From Methylococcaceae bacterium (lineage in GTDB: Bacteria; Pseudomonadota; Gammaproteobacteria; Methylococcales; Methylococcaceae): a stretch of DNA of 6,022 bases. The first letter of the stretch is position 1. The number at the start of each line of letters is the position of its first letter. The notes below the pieces were generated by a model. The model had not been told where the DNA came from, did no database searches, and saw only the letters and a list, made by a program, of their open reading frames with translations. This document shows positions 5,681 to 6,022 of the stretch, one piece after another. The DNA lies in NCBI GenBank assembly GCA_005792805.1, contig SXQV01000163.1:1-6022 (forward strand). The letters run 5' to 3'. Made by a program: the position numbers and the translations under genes.

Positions 5681-6022
5681 ATGAAGCAACTCACCCATTT
5701 TGACGAAACCGGTGCGGCTCACATGGTGGATATAGGAGAAAAAGTGGTGTCTCAGCGGGTGGCCGTGGCGGAGGGTTGCATTGCGATGCAACCTCAAACG
5801 CTGGATATGATCATGGCCGGTACACATAAAAAAGGGGATGTCCTTGGCATTGCCCGTATCGCCGGCATCATGGCAACCAAGAAAACCGCAGACCTGATTC
5901 CGCTTTGTCACCCGCTGGCTCTATCACATGTCAACCTGCAATTACTGCCTGAACCCGAACATGATCAGGTGCGCGTAACGGCGACCGTCAAAACAGCCGG
6001 CCAGACCGGCGTCGAAATGGAG
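5681..6022 (+). CDS. moaC: cyclic pyranopterin monophosphate synthase, N-terminal part (3' end outside window)
   Basis: MoaC works with MoaA in the first stage of molybdenum cofactor synthesis, converting the MoaA product 3',8-cyclo-7,8-dihydro-GTP to cyclic pyranopterin monophosphate; it is a cytoplasmic hexamer. The first 114 of about 160 codons are present, and the window ends on a codon boundary. Family landmarks are LTHFDETGAAHMVDIGEK (4-21), HKKGDVLGIARIAGIMATKK (49-68), DLIPLCHPLALSHV (71-84) and TGVEME (109-114). Active-site positions known from the E. coli enzyme are matched: Lys51, His77, Glu112 and Glu114; the later Asp128 and Lys131 lie outside the window. The ATG at 5681 gives the normal N-terminus, but no Shine-Dalgarno is seen. 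It starts 6 nt after the pyrD stop, so translation probably depends on ribosomes leaving pyrD. Confidence 0.96.
   Translation, partial: MKQLTHFDETGAAHMVDIGEKVVSQRVAVAEGCIAMQPQTLDMIMAGTHKKGDVLGIARIAGIMATKKTADLIPLCHPLALSHVNLQLLPEPEHDQVRVTATVKTAGQTGVEME

Overview
The window is a bacterial chromosome segment with six protein-coding genes, all on the + strand. The first and last are cut by the window edges. The best guess at the organism is a proteobacterial methylotroph, most likely a gammaproteobacterial methanotroph or relative. Two things support this: a GyrB tail of the long Gram-negative type, and a trio of genes that in bacteria belongs to tetrahydromethanopterin (H4MPT) and methylofuran cofactor biosynthesis. 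These cofactors carry formaldehyde-level C1 units in methylotrophs. The species call is inference; the gene families are read from the sequence.

Layout. Bases 2-895 are the last 297 codons of gyrB. An 85-nt gap with a small hairpin follows, then a bestrophin-family inner-membrane channel gene (981-1823). The next gap (1824-1912) holds a GC-rich hairpin and a perfect extended -10 box (TGGTATAAT). From 1913 there is a tightly packed apparent operon. It contains a DUF6513/pterin-binding (dihydropteroate synthase-like)/DUF4346 protein (1913-3358), a DUF447 flavin-reductase-like protein (3355-3915), and MfnB, (5-formylfuran-3-yl)methyl phosphate synthase (3912-4598). These are followed by pyrD (4625-5674) and the 5' part of moaC (5681-6022). 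The first three overlap by 4 bases at each junction (ATGA and GTGA), mfnB to pyrD is 26 nt, and pyrD to moaC is 6 nt.

How they fit together. The DHPS-like protein is expected to handle the pterin side of H4MPT. MfnB makes the furan precursor of methylofuran. The DUF447 protein has no assigned reaction and is the best candidate for an undescribed step. PyrD (pyrimidine synthesis) and MoaC (molybdenum cofactor synthesis) follow. MoaC could be relevant because the formate dehydrogenases that complete C1 oxidation usually need a pterin-bound Mo or W cofactor, but that link is inference.

No mobile element, CRISPR array, tRNA or rRNA was seen, and no intergenic stretch exceeds about 90 bases. The most interesting content is the cofactor gene block, especially the DUF447 protein and the DUF6513 domain, plus a long imperfect hairpin spanning the pyrD end just before moaC.
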